Assembly: GCF_047501535.1 (NCBI RefSeq)
Contig: NZ_JAZDRJ010000005.1
Span: 124,001-188,000 of the forward strand
Length of the DNA stretch: 64,000 nucleotides
Source of the DNA: Yanghanlia sp047501535
GTDB lineage: Bacteria > Pseudomonadota > Gammaproteobacteria > Burkholderiales > Burkholderiaceae_B
Reading direction: 5' to 3'
The notes beneath the pieces were generated by a model. It did not search any database. It saw only the letters and a program-made list of their open reading frames with translations, and was not told the DNA's origin. This document shows, piece by piece, positions 41,237 through 49,922 of the stretch. The stretch's first letter is position 1. Every line of letters begins with the position of its first letter. The position numbers were made by a program, and so were the translations under genes.

Positions 41237-41611
41237 ATGAATTTTTTTGACGCTCAAACTGAATTGCCGGCATTGGCAAAGCGCCTGGCCTCACACCGGG
41301 GCTTGGTCGTTGTCTGTTATTGCGCCGCCTGGTGCGATACCTGCAGCGGCTATCTGCCCGGGTTCAAAAAGTTGGCCGCCAGCCACCCAGAGCATCTCTT
41401 TGCCTGGGTGGACATTGAAGAAAATGAAGCGTTGCTTGACGACGAAGAGGTGGAAAACTTCCCCACCGTGCTGGTGCAGTCTCCTGACGGAAACTTGTTT
41501 TTCGGCCCCATGCTGCCCCACCCCGAGCACCTCCAGCGCCTTCTTCAAAGCATGGATGCCGGCCGGCCCACACAGCAGGAAGGCCCGGCTCTGTTAAAGA
41601 ACCTGATCTGA
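41237..41611 (+). CDS. Thioredoxin-like protein
   Basis: A 124-residue thioredoxin-fold protein with the redox motif AAWCDTCSGYLPGF (CDTC in place of CGPC) and a cis-Pro loop NFPTVLVQSPDGNLFFGPML. No signal peptide, so it is cytoplasmic. The variant CxxC implies a different redox potential or partner from TrxA. It lies between a divergent membrane-protein gene and the convergent rhlE; no operon partner is evident. Confidence 0.88.
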   Translation: MNFFDAQTELPALAKRLASHRGLVVVCYCAAWCDTCSGYLPGFKKLAASHPEHLFAWVDIEENEALLDDEEVENFPTVLVQSPDGNLFFGPMLPHPEHLQRLLQSMDAGRPTQQEGPALLKNLI

Positions 41612-41628
41612 GCCTCGAGCCTGCGGGC

Positions 41629-43002
41629 TTAACCGCCCAGCAGCACCCCTACCGATTTACGACGTTCGGAATCGCGGCCATTGCCCGCCGTGGTTGACGC
41701 CGCAGCAGGCTGGGCGGCTGTGGCAGACGGCACATAAGGCTTGTAGAAGAAGTCATCCACCGGCTGCTGTGGCGCCCGAGAATACGCGCTGGAACCGCGA
41801 CTTTGAGAAGTGCGGCCACGCCGTGGGCTTGATGGCAAGGACAGCGTGCCACGCGGGATTTTGCGGCCAATGAGTTTTTCTATATCTGCCAGCAACCGCT
41901 CTTCTTCTGAAGAGAAGAAGCTAATCGCCTCGCCACTGGCGCCTGCCCGGCCGGTGCGGCCAATACGGTGCACATAATCTTCAGCGTTATAAGGCAGGTC
42001 GTAGTTGATCACGCAAGGCACGCCAGCGACATCCAGCCCGCGTGCCGCAACATCCGTCGCCACCAGGACTTCAAGCTCGCCCGCTTTGAACGCCTCAAGG
42101 GCTTTCATGCGGTCGGCTTGGCTTTTATCGCCATGGATGGATTCCGCCTTGACGTCATCACGAATCAGTTCACGGGCCAAGCGGCTGCAGCCTATCTTGG
42201 TATTGGAAAACACAATCACCTGGCGCAAGCCGCGTGACTTCACCAGATGCACAACCGCAGCCCGTTTCTCAGCAGAGCTGAGTTCATAGACCGTCTGACT
42301 GACCGTATCGGCCGTGGCATTACGAGCCGCAACTTCGACTTCAGCCGGATTATTCAGGTAAGTGCGTGCCAGCTTGCGGATATCGTTGCTGAAGGTAGCG
42401 GAAAACAGCAGACCCTGACGCCGCGCTGGAAGCAGGCGCACAATGCGGTCGAGATCGGGCAGAAAGCCCATGTCCAGCATGCGGTCGGCTTCATCCAGAA
42501 CAAACAGCCCCACCTGGCTAAGGTTGAGCGTTTTCTGCTCGACGTGATCAAGCAGGCGGCCCGGCGTAGCAACCAGCACCTCGCAACCGCGCCGCAGTGC
42601 GTCGCGCTGCGGCGCAATATCGACCCCACCGAACACCACGGTGGTTCTAAGCGGCGTGTGCTTGCTGTACTGTGCGACGCTCTGATGAACCTGGTCGGCC
42701 AGTTCGCGGGTAGGCGCGAGAATCAGGGCGCGCACAGGATGGCGGGCGGGCGAGGCGCTGGTATTGGCCAACGGCATGAGCCGGTGAAGAATAGGCAACG
42801 TAAACGCCGCCGTTTTGCCTGTGCCCGTTTGAGCGGCCCCCATGACATCCCGGCCGTCCAACACCAGCGGGATAGCCGCAGCCTGAATGGGAGTCGGCGA
42901 TGTATAACCGGTTTCGGTAATGGCCTGCAACAGGCTGGGGTGCAGCCCGAATTCGGAGAAAGAGGCGATGGTATCTGGCTGAGTTTGTGTGGTATCTGTC
43001 AT
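41629..43002 (-). CDS. rhlE: ATP-dependent RNA helicase RhlE
   Basis: A 457-residue DEAD-box helicase: Q-motif SFSEFGLHPSLLQAITETGY, Walker A AAQTGTGKTAAFTLP, PTRELADQVH, VLDEADRMLDMGF, SATFSNDIRKLA, and the C-terminal domain VATDVAARGLDVAGV with HRIGRTGRAG. The tail is basic and Ser/Arg/Ala-rich (RRGRTSQSRGSSAYSRAP), as in RhlE proteins. It unwinds short RNA duplexes in ribosome assembly and RNA turnover. Start ATG 43002 fits the family; a longer reading adds 11 residues. Confidence 0.95.
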   Translation of the reverse strand: MTDTTQTQPDTIASFSEFGLHPSLLQAITETGYTSPTPIQAAAIPLVLDGRDVMGAAQTGTGKTAAFTLPILHRLMPLANTSASPARHPVRALILAPTRELADQVHQSVAQYSKHTPLRTTVVFGGVDIAPQRDALRRGCEVLVATPGRLLDHVEQKTLNLSQVGLFVLDEADRMLDMGFLPDLDRIVRLLPARRQGLLFSATFSNDIRKLARTYLNNPAEVEVAARNATADTVSQTVYELSSAEKRAAVVHLVKSRGLRQVIVFSNTKIGCSRLARELIRDDVKAESIHGDKSQADRMKALEAFKAGELEVLVATDVAARGLDVAGVPCVINYDLPYNAEDYVHRIGRTGRAGASGEAISFFSSEEERLLADIEKLIGRKIPRGTLSLPSSPRRGRTSQSRGSSAYSRAPQQPVDDFFYKPYVPSATAAQPAAASTTAGNGRDSERRKSVGVLLGG

Positions 43003-43144
43003 TGAAAGGTGTGCATGCCCCGCTTGAAAACTCAAGCGGCAGCGTCGTTAACATATTGATTTTAACGCACAACCGTCGTCACCCCTTGATAAAGCTCCTA
43101 TATCGAGGGCGACATGAGGCACTACCGCTACACTTTGCAGCATT

Positions 43145-43483
43145 TCAGAACGGCCACCAAGGGCGTAACAACCAATAGGCCACCATGCCGCCGGCAATCA
43201 CGAACAGGCTGTTGCGCGTACGCCAGTACAAGAAAATGGCAATTAACGCAGCGACTGCCTTGACATCCAAGGTTGGCCAATCACCCGGTTGCCAAGGCAG
43301 GATCTCGGGGATGATGATTCCTGTCAGAGCCGCCGCAGGCGCGTAACGTAATGCACGACGCACCCCTTCCGGCAAAGGCAGGTAATCGCCAAACACCATG
43401 TAACCTGCCCGTGTGATCAAGCTGCACAGCGCCAGCACCAGAATGGCGCCTAAGACATACCAGCTACCCTCATCCAGCATCAT
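43145..43483 (-). CDS. azlD: Branched-chain amino acid export subunit AzlD
   Basis: A 112-residue protein with about four hydrophobic segments (VLGAILVLALCSLITRAGYM; ALTGIIIPEILPW; AVAALIAIFLYWRTRNSLFV). It matches AzlD, the small partner of AzlC in branched-chain amino acid exporters. It overlaps azlC by 4 bases and completes the transporter. The divergent neighbour is ilvE, a branched-chain aminotransferase, which supports the assignment. Confidence 0.9.
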   Translation of the reverse strand: MMLDEGSWYVLGAILVLALCSLITRAGYMVFGDYLPLPEGVRRALRYAPAAALTGIIIPEILPWQPGDWPTLDVKAVAALIAIFLYWRTRNSLFVIAGGMVAYWLLRPWWPF

Positions 43484-44220
43484 GCCTGCCTCACTTCTTT
43501 GGTAAAGCGCTCACTCAACACGCCAGCCAGAATGCCTGCCACTACCGCTGCGGCCAGCCCCAGCCGCAAAGGCAGGCCCTGTCCCATCCAGGCCACGCAG
43601 GCAGCAGCCAGAATGCATACGGCCACAGGTCGAGTACTGACTAGCGGTATCACCACAGATAACAACGCCAACACGGCGGCGAACTCCAATGACCACGATG
43701 CGGGAATGGCCGCTGCTAAATAAACGCCAATAATGGAGCACAGGTTCCAGGTTATCCAGCCAGGGACGATCACACCCAAGAAGTACCAAAGATGACGAGG
43801 CTCGCCGCGCAACCGGGACTCACCATAGCGGCCCATGAACAGCACGAAGGCAATATCGGTGGAAAAGAAACCCACCCCAAGCCGCTTGGGCCAACTCAGA
43901 TGACGGAAAAACGGCTGCAAGGCGGCGCCAAAAATGACGAAGCGGATATTCACCACCAGACCGGCGGCAAAAATCAGCCACAGCGGCACACCTTCTTTAA
44001 TAAGAGGCAGAGAGGTCAATTGCGCGGAACCCGCATACACCCATAGGGTCATCAAAGTCGCCAGGGTTTCACTGATGCCCGACTTGACGATGGCGATGCC
44101 GGTTACCAGCCCCCATATGCTGGTTGCCACCAACGCGGGCAGCGCATCGCGAAACCCGAGCACGAACTGAGCACGATATCGTGCTTGCGGCCAACTTCTA
44201 TGCAACCTGCTGAACGACAC
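43480..44220 (-). CDS. azlC: Branched-chain amino acid export subunit AzlC
   Basis: About 246 residues with the AzlC pattern: FVLGFRDALPALVATSIWGL, AGSAQLTSLPLIKEGVPLWL, and NIRFVIFGAALQPFFRHLSW. AzlC/AzlD (E. coli YgaZ/YgaH) exports valine and related amino acids. GTG 44220 with AGGGTTGG upstream is chosen; an upstream start would add 26 residues outside the family. It is divergent from ilvE with a 142-base gap, so export and transamination of branched-chain amino acids may be co-regulated. Confidence 0.9.
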   Translation of the reverse strand: MSFSRLHRSWPQARYRAQFVLGFRDALPALVATSIWGLVTGIAIVKSGISETLATLMTLWVYAGSAQLTSLPLIKEGVPLWLIFAAGLVVNIRFVIFGAALQPFFRHLSWPKRLGVGFFSTDIAFVLFMGRYGESRLRGEPRHLWYFLGVIVPGWITWNLCSIIGVYLAAAIPASWSLEFAAVLALLSVVIPLVSTRPVAVCILAAACVAWMGQGLPLRLGLAAAVVAGILAGVLSERFTKEVRQA

Positions 44221-44362
44221 AAAGCCAACCCTATTGAAAAATAGCAGCAGCCCATCATTGTACGCACAAGCAGGGCCCGCATTGGGGAAACTCTGCACAT
44301 GCCGCGACCGACTTATTCAGGGCCGCCCTTGGTACAATCAATGCACTTTTCGGGAGAGCGAT

Positions 44363-45283
44363 ATGTCCATGGCTGATCGTGATGGTGTCATCTGGTATGA
44401 CGGCAAACTAGTTCCTTGGCGTGAGGCCAATACTCACGTGCTTACGCACTCCCTGCACTACGGTCTGGCGGTCTTCGAAGGGTTGCGCGCCTACAACACT
44501 GAGCAAGGCACAGCGATTTTCCGGCTGCACGATCACACCCGTCGTCTGTTTAATTCGGCCCACATCTACCAGATGCCGATTCCTTTCGACCAAGAAACCA
44601 TCAATGCCGCCCAGTGCGAAGCTGTTCGAGCCAATCAGCTCGAATCCTGCTATATCCGCCCGTTGGTCTTCTATGGCTCCGAAAAAATGGGGGTGTCTCC
44701 CAAAGGCGCCACCGTTCATGTAGCGATCGCTGCGTGGTCTTGGGGCGCCTATCTTGGCGAAGAAGCCCTTAAATCGGGCATACGCGTAAAAATTTCCTCT
44801 TATGCCAGGCAGCATGTAAACGTCACCATGCCGCGCGCCAAGGTCGCCAGCACCTACGCCAATTCCATCTTGGCTAACGCCGAAGCGCTGGATCACGGCT
44901 ACGATGAAGCCATTCTGCTCGACACCGACGGCTTCGTGGCCGAAGGCGCGGGCGAAAATCTTTTCATCGTTAAAGACGGTGTGCTCTACGAACCGGAAAT
45001 CGCCTCTGCGCTCACCGGCATCACCCGCGCCACCGTGCATACGCTGGCCGCTGATCTTGGCCTTACCCTGCATACGCGTCGCCTCACCCGCGACGACCTC
45101 TACATCGCTGACGAAGCCTTTTTCTCAGGCACCGCAGCAGAAATCACCCCCATACGCGAAATCGACGGCCGACGCATCGGTGCCGGGCAGCGCGGCCCCG
45201 TAACCGAGCAACTGCAAACCGCCTTCTTCGACGCCGTGCATGGCCGCAATCCCAAGTATCATCATTGGCTCACTCCCGTCTGA
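44363..45283 (+). CDS. ilvE: Branched-chain amino acid aminotransferase
   Basis: A 306-residue class IV PLP aminotransferase catalysing the last step of Leu, Ile and Val synthesis. Motifs: HYGLAVFEGLRAY near the N-terminus, the PLP lysine in MPRAKVASTYANSILANAEA, and GYDEAILLDTDGFVAEGAGE followed by NLF. FSGTAAEITPIREIDGRRIG closes the active site. ATG 44363 has GGGAGAG upstream. The downstream zinc-finger gene starts 22 bases after its stop, so the two are probably co-transcribed. Confidence 0.96.
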   Translation: MSMADRDGVIWYDGKLVPWREANTHVLTHSLHYGLAVFEGLRAYNTEQGTAIFRLHDHTRRLFNSAHIYQMPIPFDQETINAAQCEAVRANQLESCYIRPLVFYGSEKMGVSPKGATVHVAIAAWSWGAYLGEEALKSGIRVKISSYARQHVNVTMPRAKVASTYANSILANAEALDHGYDEAILLDTDGFVAEGAGENLFIVKDGVLYEPEIASALTGITRATVHTLAADLGLTLHTRRLTRDDLYIADEAFFSGTAAEITPIREIDGRRIGAGQRGPVTEQLQTAFFDAVHGRNPKYHHWLTPV

Positions 45284-45305
45284 TGCCAACTTTTCAGGAA
45301 GAAAA

Positions 45306-45518
45306 ATGAGCAGTACGCCCGATAAGACTCTCCAAAAAGGCGAAACCGTTTACGTAGAGGCTAAAGACCTCCCCGTCTATTGCCCTGGTCCTAAAGCCCC
45401 CCTCTGGAGCATGCACCCGCGCGTGTATATCGAAATCATTCAGTCTGATGGCGCCATCTGCCCTTATTGCGGCACACACTATCAACTGAAAGAAGGCGAG
45501 AAAGTCCGCGGCCACTAG
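45306..45518 (+). CDS. zf-CHCC zinc-finger domain protein
   Basis: A 70-residue protein with the CHCC zinc ligands: LPVYCPGPKAPLWSMHPRVY, then ICPYCGTHYQL. This domain is shared with the NDUFS6 subunit of complex I and is widespread in proteobacteria as a small protein of unknown role, often beside ilvE as here. The start ATG 45306 gives exactly the conserved domain. Zinc binding is expected from family knowledge; no enzyme activity is known. Confidence 0.9.
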   Translation: MSSTPDKTLQKGETVYVEAKDLPVYCPGPKAPLWSMHPRVYIEIIQSDGAICPYCGTHYQLKEGEKVRGH

Positions 45519-45535
45519 AAGCGAAAAGGCTGGAC

Positions 45536-46627
45536 GTGACCGCAAGCGTCGATACCTCACCCTGTCCAGTGCCATGGTGGCTGCCGGGCGGGCACGCACA
45601 AACCCTTTATGGGTCCCTGGCTGCCCGCCATCACCGCATTTCCTTCGTTCGGGAACGGGTAGACACGCCTGATGGCGACTTTCTGGACTTTGACTGGGCC
45701 GGCCCCAAGCTGTTCGCCGACCGCCACGTCGATGGCAGTCACGTGCAGCCCGACCCCCAAATGGAAAAAACTGCTGCGCGTCGCTGGATGCAAGATGCTG
45801 ACTGGTGGCAACTCAGGCAAGCAGAAGACACCCCTGCCGTGGTGATTTTCCATGGCCTGGAAGGCAGCAGCCGCAGCCACTATGCGCAAGCGATCGCGCA
45901 ATACTTTCGGGCTCGCGGCTGGGTCACCGTTATTGCCCATTTCCGTGGCTGTTCGGGCTTTCCAAACCGCATGGCGCGCGCTTATTTTTCCGGTGATTCC
46001 GCCGATATCGGCTTTGTGCTGGATACCGTCAGAGAACGTGTACCACAGGGCCGCTGGCATGCCATCGGCATTTCGCTGGGCGGCAACGCCATGCTCAAAT
46101 ACCTGGGCGAACAAGAACAAAATGCCGCATGGCTGCTCGCAGCGGCGGCCGTCTCTGTACCCCTTGATCTGGTCGCCTGTGGGCGCGCGCTGTCTGAAAC
46201 GCGTAGCGGCCGTCACGTGTACTGCCGCCACTTTTTACGGACGATGCGCCCCAAGGTGCTCGACAAGGCCCGCCGTTTCCCCGGCACGATCGACGCCCTG
46301 CGCCTGAGCCAGGTACGCAGCCTGCGGGAATTCGATGACTTATACACGGCTCCCATGCATGGCTACCGTAACGCTCTGGATTACTGGACCCGTGCCTCCA
46401 GCAAACCCTTGCTGAAAACTGTCGCTGTGCCCACCTTAGTGTTGAATGCCCGCAACGACCCTTTCGTGCCGGCCACCTCCCTGCCCGGTTCGCACGATTG
46501 TTCTGACGCCATATTGCTGCACCAGCCAGCGCAAGGCGGCCATGCGTCTTTTGTCACGGGAAGCTTTCCCGGCAATATCAACTGGCTGCCCACACGGCTG
46601 GCCTGCTACTTCGAAACGAAAACTTGA
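45536..46627 (+). CDS. YheT-family alpha/beta hydrolase
   Basis: About 363 residues with the YheT pattern: WWLPGGHAQTLYGSLAAR at the N-terminus, the oxyanion-region VIFHGLEGSSRSHYAQAIAQ, FRGCSGFPNRMARAYFSGDS, the nucleophile elbow GISLGGNAMLKYLGEQE (Ser in GxSxGG), and the C-terminal Asp/His (NARNDPFVP and GGHASFV). It is probably a carboxylesterase or lipase-like enzyme; the substrate is unknown. GTG 45536 with AAAAGG upstream is used; an earlier ATG would overlap the zinc-finger gene. Confidence 0.88.
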   Translation: MTASVDTSPCPVPWWLPGGHAQTLYGSLAARHHRISFVRERVDTPDGDFLDFDWAGPKLFADRHVDGSHVQPDPQMEKTAARRWMQDADWWQLRQAEDTPAVVIFHGLEGSSRSHYAQAIAQYFRARGWVTVIAHFRGCSGFPNRMARAYFSGDSADIGFVLDTVRERVPQGRWHAIGISLGGNAMLKYLGEQEQNAAWLLAAAAVSVPLDLVACGRALSETRSGRHVYCRHFLRTMRPKVLDKARRFPGTIDALRLSQVRSLREFDDLYTAPMHGYRNALDYWTRASSKPLLKTVAVPTLVLNARNDPFVPATSLPGSHDCSDAILLHQPAQGGHASFVTGSFPGNINWLPTRLACYFETKT

Positions 46628-46654
46628 AAACGACGTACCGGTGCCAGTAAGCAC

Positions 46655-48184
46655 TCAGCTTTTGAAACGCTCCAGTAGCGCACGTTCGGTGGTCAAACGA
46701 TTCTTCAACTCGCGGATCCGCACATCCAGTGCAGATTGCTCGTAAAAGTCACGCGTCATGGCTCGGGCCTGCTGCAACTGCTCGACAGCGGCAGGCAAAG
46801 CACCTGTGAGTTCGTAGAAATGCGCCATAGATTGGCGCGCCTCGGCACGCAACCCTAACCTTTCCTGACTTTGCGCCAGCAACTGCCACAAGCGCGGGAC
46901 TTCCGGCCACTGCTGGATGCGGGCTTTAAGGACATCAATCGCTTCTTCATAGCGGCCCGCCCCTTGTAAGGCCTCCACCTGCGCCAGCGCAACGCCTTGG
47001 CTGCCCGGCCAGCGCGCCGCCGCCTGCCTGCCCAAGCTGACGGCTGCCTCGGTATCGCCACGAGCCAGCGCGATTGCCACTTCCAGCCCGGATATCTGCG
47101 CAGAACTCTGCCCTTGAGCGCGAGCCTGTTCCAGGGCTTCTGTGGCTTGATCCAGATCGCGCCGCTTCCACGCTGAGTACGCCAGCCCGTACCACGCCGC
47201 CGACCGTTGCACGCCCTGAGCCTGCCGGGCGTCGGCTCGCAACTGATCTTCAGCAGAACGCAACGCTTGGCCCGCCCGGGCTTGCTCTATGCGCAACTTG
47301 GCTCTCACATACCAGAAGGCGTCGCTGCTGATATCGGGCCTGCGCTCAGCCCGCAAGGTACGGTTCTGGGCATCCGACATGCGCTGCACCGACAAAGGGT
47401 GGGTGCTGGTGTAGGCATTGCCGCCTGTGCCCTGATTGAGGCGGGAGGCATTGCTCAGCAACTCGAACATGCGCGCCATGCCCGCCGGGTCGTAACCTGC
47501 CCGCGTCATCATGGTCAGGCCCACGCGGTCAGCTTCTTGTTCTGCTTGACGAGAGAAGCCAAGCTGGCGGTCAACCGCCGCCGCTTGCCCGAAAGCCGCA
47601 ACCCCCATGACCAGATCTGGGCTGCCAGAAAGGGCCGCCAGCAAGGCGCCGGCCAGGGCGGCCATCATGGCGTGATTAGTCTGAGCGCGCTGGGTCATGC
47701 CGCGCGCAATATGGCGTTGCAGCACGTGAGCGATTTCGTGAGCCACCACAGACGCGAGTTCTGATTCCGAGCGGGCTGCAACCACCAAACCACTGTTGAT
47801 ACCGATATACCCGCCCGGCAAGGCAAAGGCGTTGATCTGCGGATCACGCAGGGCAAAAACGTTAATACGCTCCGCCGTGGTATCTGCATGTGAGGCCAGC
47901 TTGCGGCCCATGTCAGTCAGGTATTGAAGGACATCGGGGTCGCCAATATACGTCGGGTCGCGCCGCCCCTGCTCCATGATTGCGTCGCCCAGCGTTCGCT
48001 CAACTTCTGGAGCAAGCTCTGACGCGGAGGCCAGCCCCATGCTGGGTATGCCCATGGGTTGCGCCGCAGCGGGTGCGACAGCCCAGCCGATCAGCACTGC
48101 GCTGATCGCACCACTGACCGCCAAGCGGTGGAACCGGGCCAGGCTGAAAAAACGAAAGCACCGCTTAATAGGGAGGGACTTCAT
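46655..48184 (-). CDS. bepA: BepA-like M48 metalloprotease/chaperone with TPR tail
   Basis: A 509-residue periplasmic protein: signal peptide (about 1-38, ending VAPAAAQ), M48 zinc-protease domain with VVAHEIAHVLQRHIARG (HExxH) and a downstream QEADRVGLTMMTRAGYDP (third ligand region), then TPR repeats from about residue 320 (WYGLAYSAWKRRDLDQATEA). It matches BepA/YfgC, which helps assemble LptD and degrades stalled outer-membrane proteins. ATG 48184 begins the signal peptide. It is 15 bases downstream of the CtaG-like gene on the same strand. Confidence 0.92.
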   Translation of the reverse strand: MKSLPIKRCFRFFSLARFHRLAVSGAISAVLIGWAVAPAAAQPMGIPSMGLASASELAPEVERTLGDAIMEQGRRDPTYIGDPDVLQYLTDMGRKLASHADTTAERINVFALRDPQINAFALPGGYIGINSGLVVAARSESELASVVAHEIAHVLQRHIARGMTQRAQTNHAMMAALAGALLAALSGSPDLVMGVAAFGQAAAVDRQLGFSRQAEQEADRVGLTMMTRAGYDPAGMARMFELLSNASRLNQGTGGNAYTSTHPLSVQRMSDAQNRTLRAERRPDISSDAFWYVRAKLRIEQARAGQALRSAEDQLRADARQAQGVQRSAAWYGLAYSAWKRRDLDQATEALEQARAQGQSSAQISGLEVAIALARGDTEAAVSLGRQAAARWPGSQGVALAQVEALQGAGRYEEAIDVLKARIQQWPEVPRLWQLLAQSQERLGLRAEARQSMAHFYELTGALPAAVEQLQQARAMTRDFYEQSALDVRIRELKNRLTTERALLERFKS

Positions 48185-48199
48185 AGTGAACGCAGCCAT

Positions 48200-49057
48200 T
48201 CAGGACACCACAGGCATGCCCCGGGAAACCCTCCGCCTGGATCGCTGCGGTAAACGGTTCTTCTCTGACAGACGCATGACAGTGGACAACGCATAAAGCA
48301 CGCCAAAGACCTCAATAAACCCTGCCAGCACCCACATCGTCAACCCCCCGATGGCCTGATCGGTGATGGCCGTCATGCCGGGAATGGCCCGACCACAGAG
48401 GTCGAAAATCGGGTAGAGGTCTTTCTCGGAAAACGTGATGACGGCGCCTACGATGATCTGCGGCACCATGGTGATGATGGGGCAAAAAACCCTGCCGCCA
48501 GGCGACAACACAGCAGGGGGGCTGGGGCGGCGATCAAGAATCAGATTCCAGTACATGAAGCCGCTGATCACCACCGACCAGTTCATCAGGCGATACAGGC
48601 GCCAATCAAGCATGGAATAGAACTGCACGGTTGGAATCAGGAAGCCCACAACCAGGATGACAAACAGGAAGGGCACCAGAATGCGATGCGTAAGCACGGC
48701 CTCAATTCCACGCCCCAGACGTGTGCGGCGGAAGTCGCGCAAGCGGATACGCCAGCGCATGGGCAGGCCGGCCCGCAGCACTTGCCCTGGGTAGGCGCCC
48801 ATGATGAGCAAGGGCCCTAGATGGTGCAGGACCAGATGCTGCAAGCGATGAATGAAAAACATACGCTCGGCGTAGTAGTCGAGCCGGGTATGCATAGATA
48901 AATAAAGAATGAGCATGCCCGACCAGAACAGCGCCTGCCGCCAGCCGGACACTTTATGAACGCGCGTACCTCGTGCGAACAGCCATGCCCCACCCAGGAA
49001 AAAGAAGAGGAACAGAGGGGAGAATTCCCACGGGATGAGCCATTCGAGCAAATGCAT
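48200..49057 (-). CDS. CtaG-like cytochrome c oxidase assembly membrane protein
   Basis: A 285-residue integral membrane protein with about seven helices and the histidine-rich segment HRLQHLVLHHLGPLLIMGAY, typical of the caa3_CtaG family (bacillus CtaG/YppC-like). These are associated with maturation of the copper centres of heme-copper oxidases. No oxidase gene is adjacent. It precedes bepA by 15 bases, probably in one transcript. It is not related to the Cox11-type CtaG of proteobacteria. Confidence 0.85.
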   Translation of the reverse strand: MHLLEWLIPWEFSPLFLFFFLGGAWLFARGTRVHKVSGWRQALFWSGMLILYLSMHTRLDYYAERMFFIHRLQHLVLHHLGPLLIMGAYPGQVLRAGLPMRWRIRLRDFRRTRLGRGIEAVLTHRILVPFLFVILVVGFLIPTVQFYSMLDWRLYRLMNWSVVISGFMYWNLILDRRPSPPAVLSPGGRVFCPIITMVPQIIVGAVITFSEKDLYPIFDLCGRAIPGMTAITDQAIGGLTMWVLAGFIEVFGVLYALSTVMRLSEKNRLPQRSRRRVSRGMPVVS

Positions 49058-49084
49058 GGATGTAAATCCGGGAGAGGAACTCCT

Positions 49085-49420
49085 CTAGTTTAAAACATGC
49101 TGGCGCTGCGCACCCCAGTGGATTTCATGAATACCGGGATGAGCTTGCAAGCGACGCGCCCGGGACATGAGTTCTGCACGTAAAACGGGAGGACAATCCA
49201 CCGTTATGCTGGCGCGCACCATGCCGACCGGTTGACCATAATCGACGCTTAGCTGGGCAACCTGAATGCCGTCAGCGTGAAGATCGCGGTAAATCTGGCG
49301 ACGCACGGCTGGAAGGTGTTCGCGTGGACACACAACGGTGAGTCGTGATGTGCTGCGCGGTGCGCGCGCAGTGGAAGCCGTTACGCCTGCACGGCGCAGA
49401 AAGAGATGAAACAAACGCAT
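49085..49420 (-). CDS. MgtC C-terminal-domain-like protein
   Basis: A 111-residue protein; from about residue 25, RLTVVCPREHLPAVRRQIYR then VGMVRASITVDCPPVLRAEL and HPGIHEIHWG resemble the ACT-like cytoplasmic tail of MgtC/SapB proteins. The MgtC membrane domain is missing: only a short, basic N-terminal helix precedes. It could be a free-standing regulatory domain or a remnant. ATG 49420 follows AGGAG. A 240-base, hairpin-rich leader precedes it, unusual for such a small gene. Assignment by pattern only. Confidence 0.55.
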   Translation of the reverse strand: MRLFHLFLRRAGVTASTARAPRSTSRLTVVCPREHLPAVRRQIYRDLHADGIQVAQLSVDYGQPVGMVRASITVDCPPVLRAELMSRARRLQAHPGIHEIHWGAQRQHVLN

Positions 49421-49427
49421 AATGACT

Positions 49428-49697
49428 CCTGCCCCCCGACAGAACACCGGGGAGATGGCCCAATCAAATGGCATGAGCCACAGTTATTGGATACGGCGGG
49501 AGTCAGCATGTACACATGCGAGAAGCTCCGCGCCCTGAAGGGAATCCAGGACGCGGGAGAGCAATATGGCTCTAGCGCCTGGAACGATAGGCGTCGATAG
49601 GTAATCGACTGCAACTTTCGCCGGGGTCGGTATTCACCACACAGCTCCATGAAGTTTCAACATTCGGAATTCTAACTGAAAAATACTTATTCAACAA
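49428..49697 (-). promoter_or_regulatory. Promoter and long structured leader of the MgtC-tail-like gene
   Basis: On the minus strand TTGTTG (49697-49692), a 17-base spacer and TAGAAT (49674-49669) form a likely promoter. The 240-base leader contains a series of hairpins: GTCGAT/ATCGAC, GACGCCT/AGGCGC, AGAGC/GCTCT, GCATG-tgta-CATGC, and CCCCG/CGGGG just before the AGGAG ribosome site. This is the layout of a cis-regulatory RNA; it fits no riboswitch I can name with confidence. The remaining part of this 500-base gap (49698-49922) contains no recognisable gene. Confidence 0.45.
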
Positions 49698-49922
49698 TGC
49701 CTTACGGCACTTTTCCCCATCAAAAAAACTACGCGGTGTGATGCGAGACCGGGCCACGTTGCTGCGCAGAGGGCCGCAACCCTTTAAAACTGAGTCAAGC
49801 GCGTAGGATTTTGAATGTAGCTCCCTGAGCATCGTCCATTGAAGCCGTCACGCCGGGAAATTGAAGCGGTCAAGCCGGGAAAGCCATTACAGGGGTAGCG
49901 TGAAGGCGTAGAATACGCTGCT

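Noticed and set aside
49381..49650. 89-codon frame in the leader of the MgtC-tail-like gene considered as a real gene.
   Set aside because: It overlaps the downstream gene out of frame, has no clear ribosome site and coincides with a run of hairpins; reported only as part of the leader.
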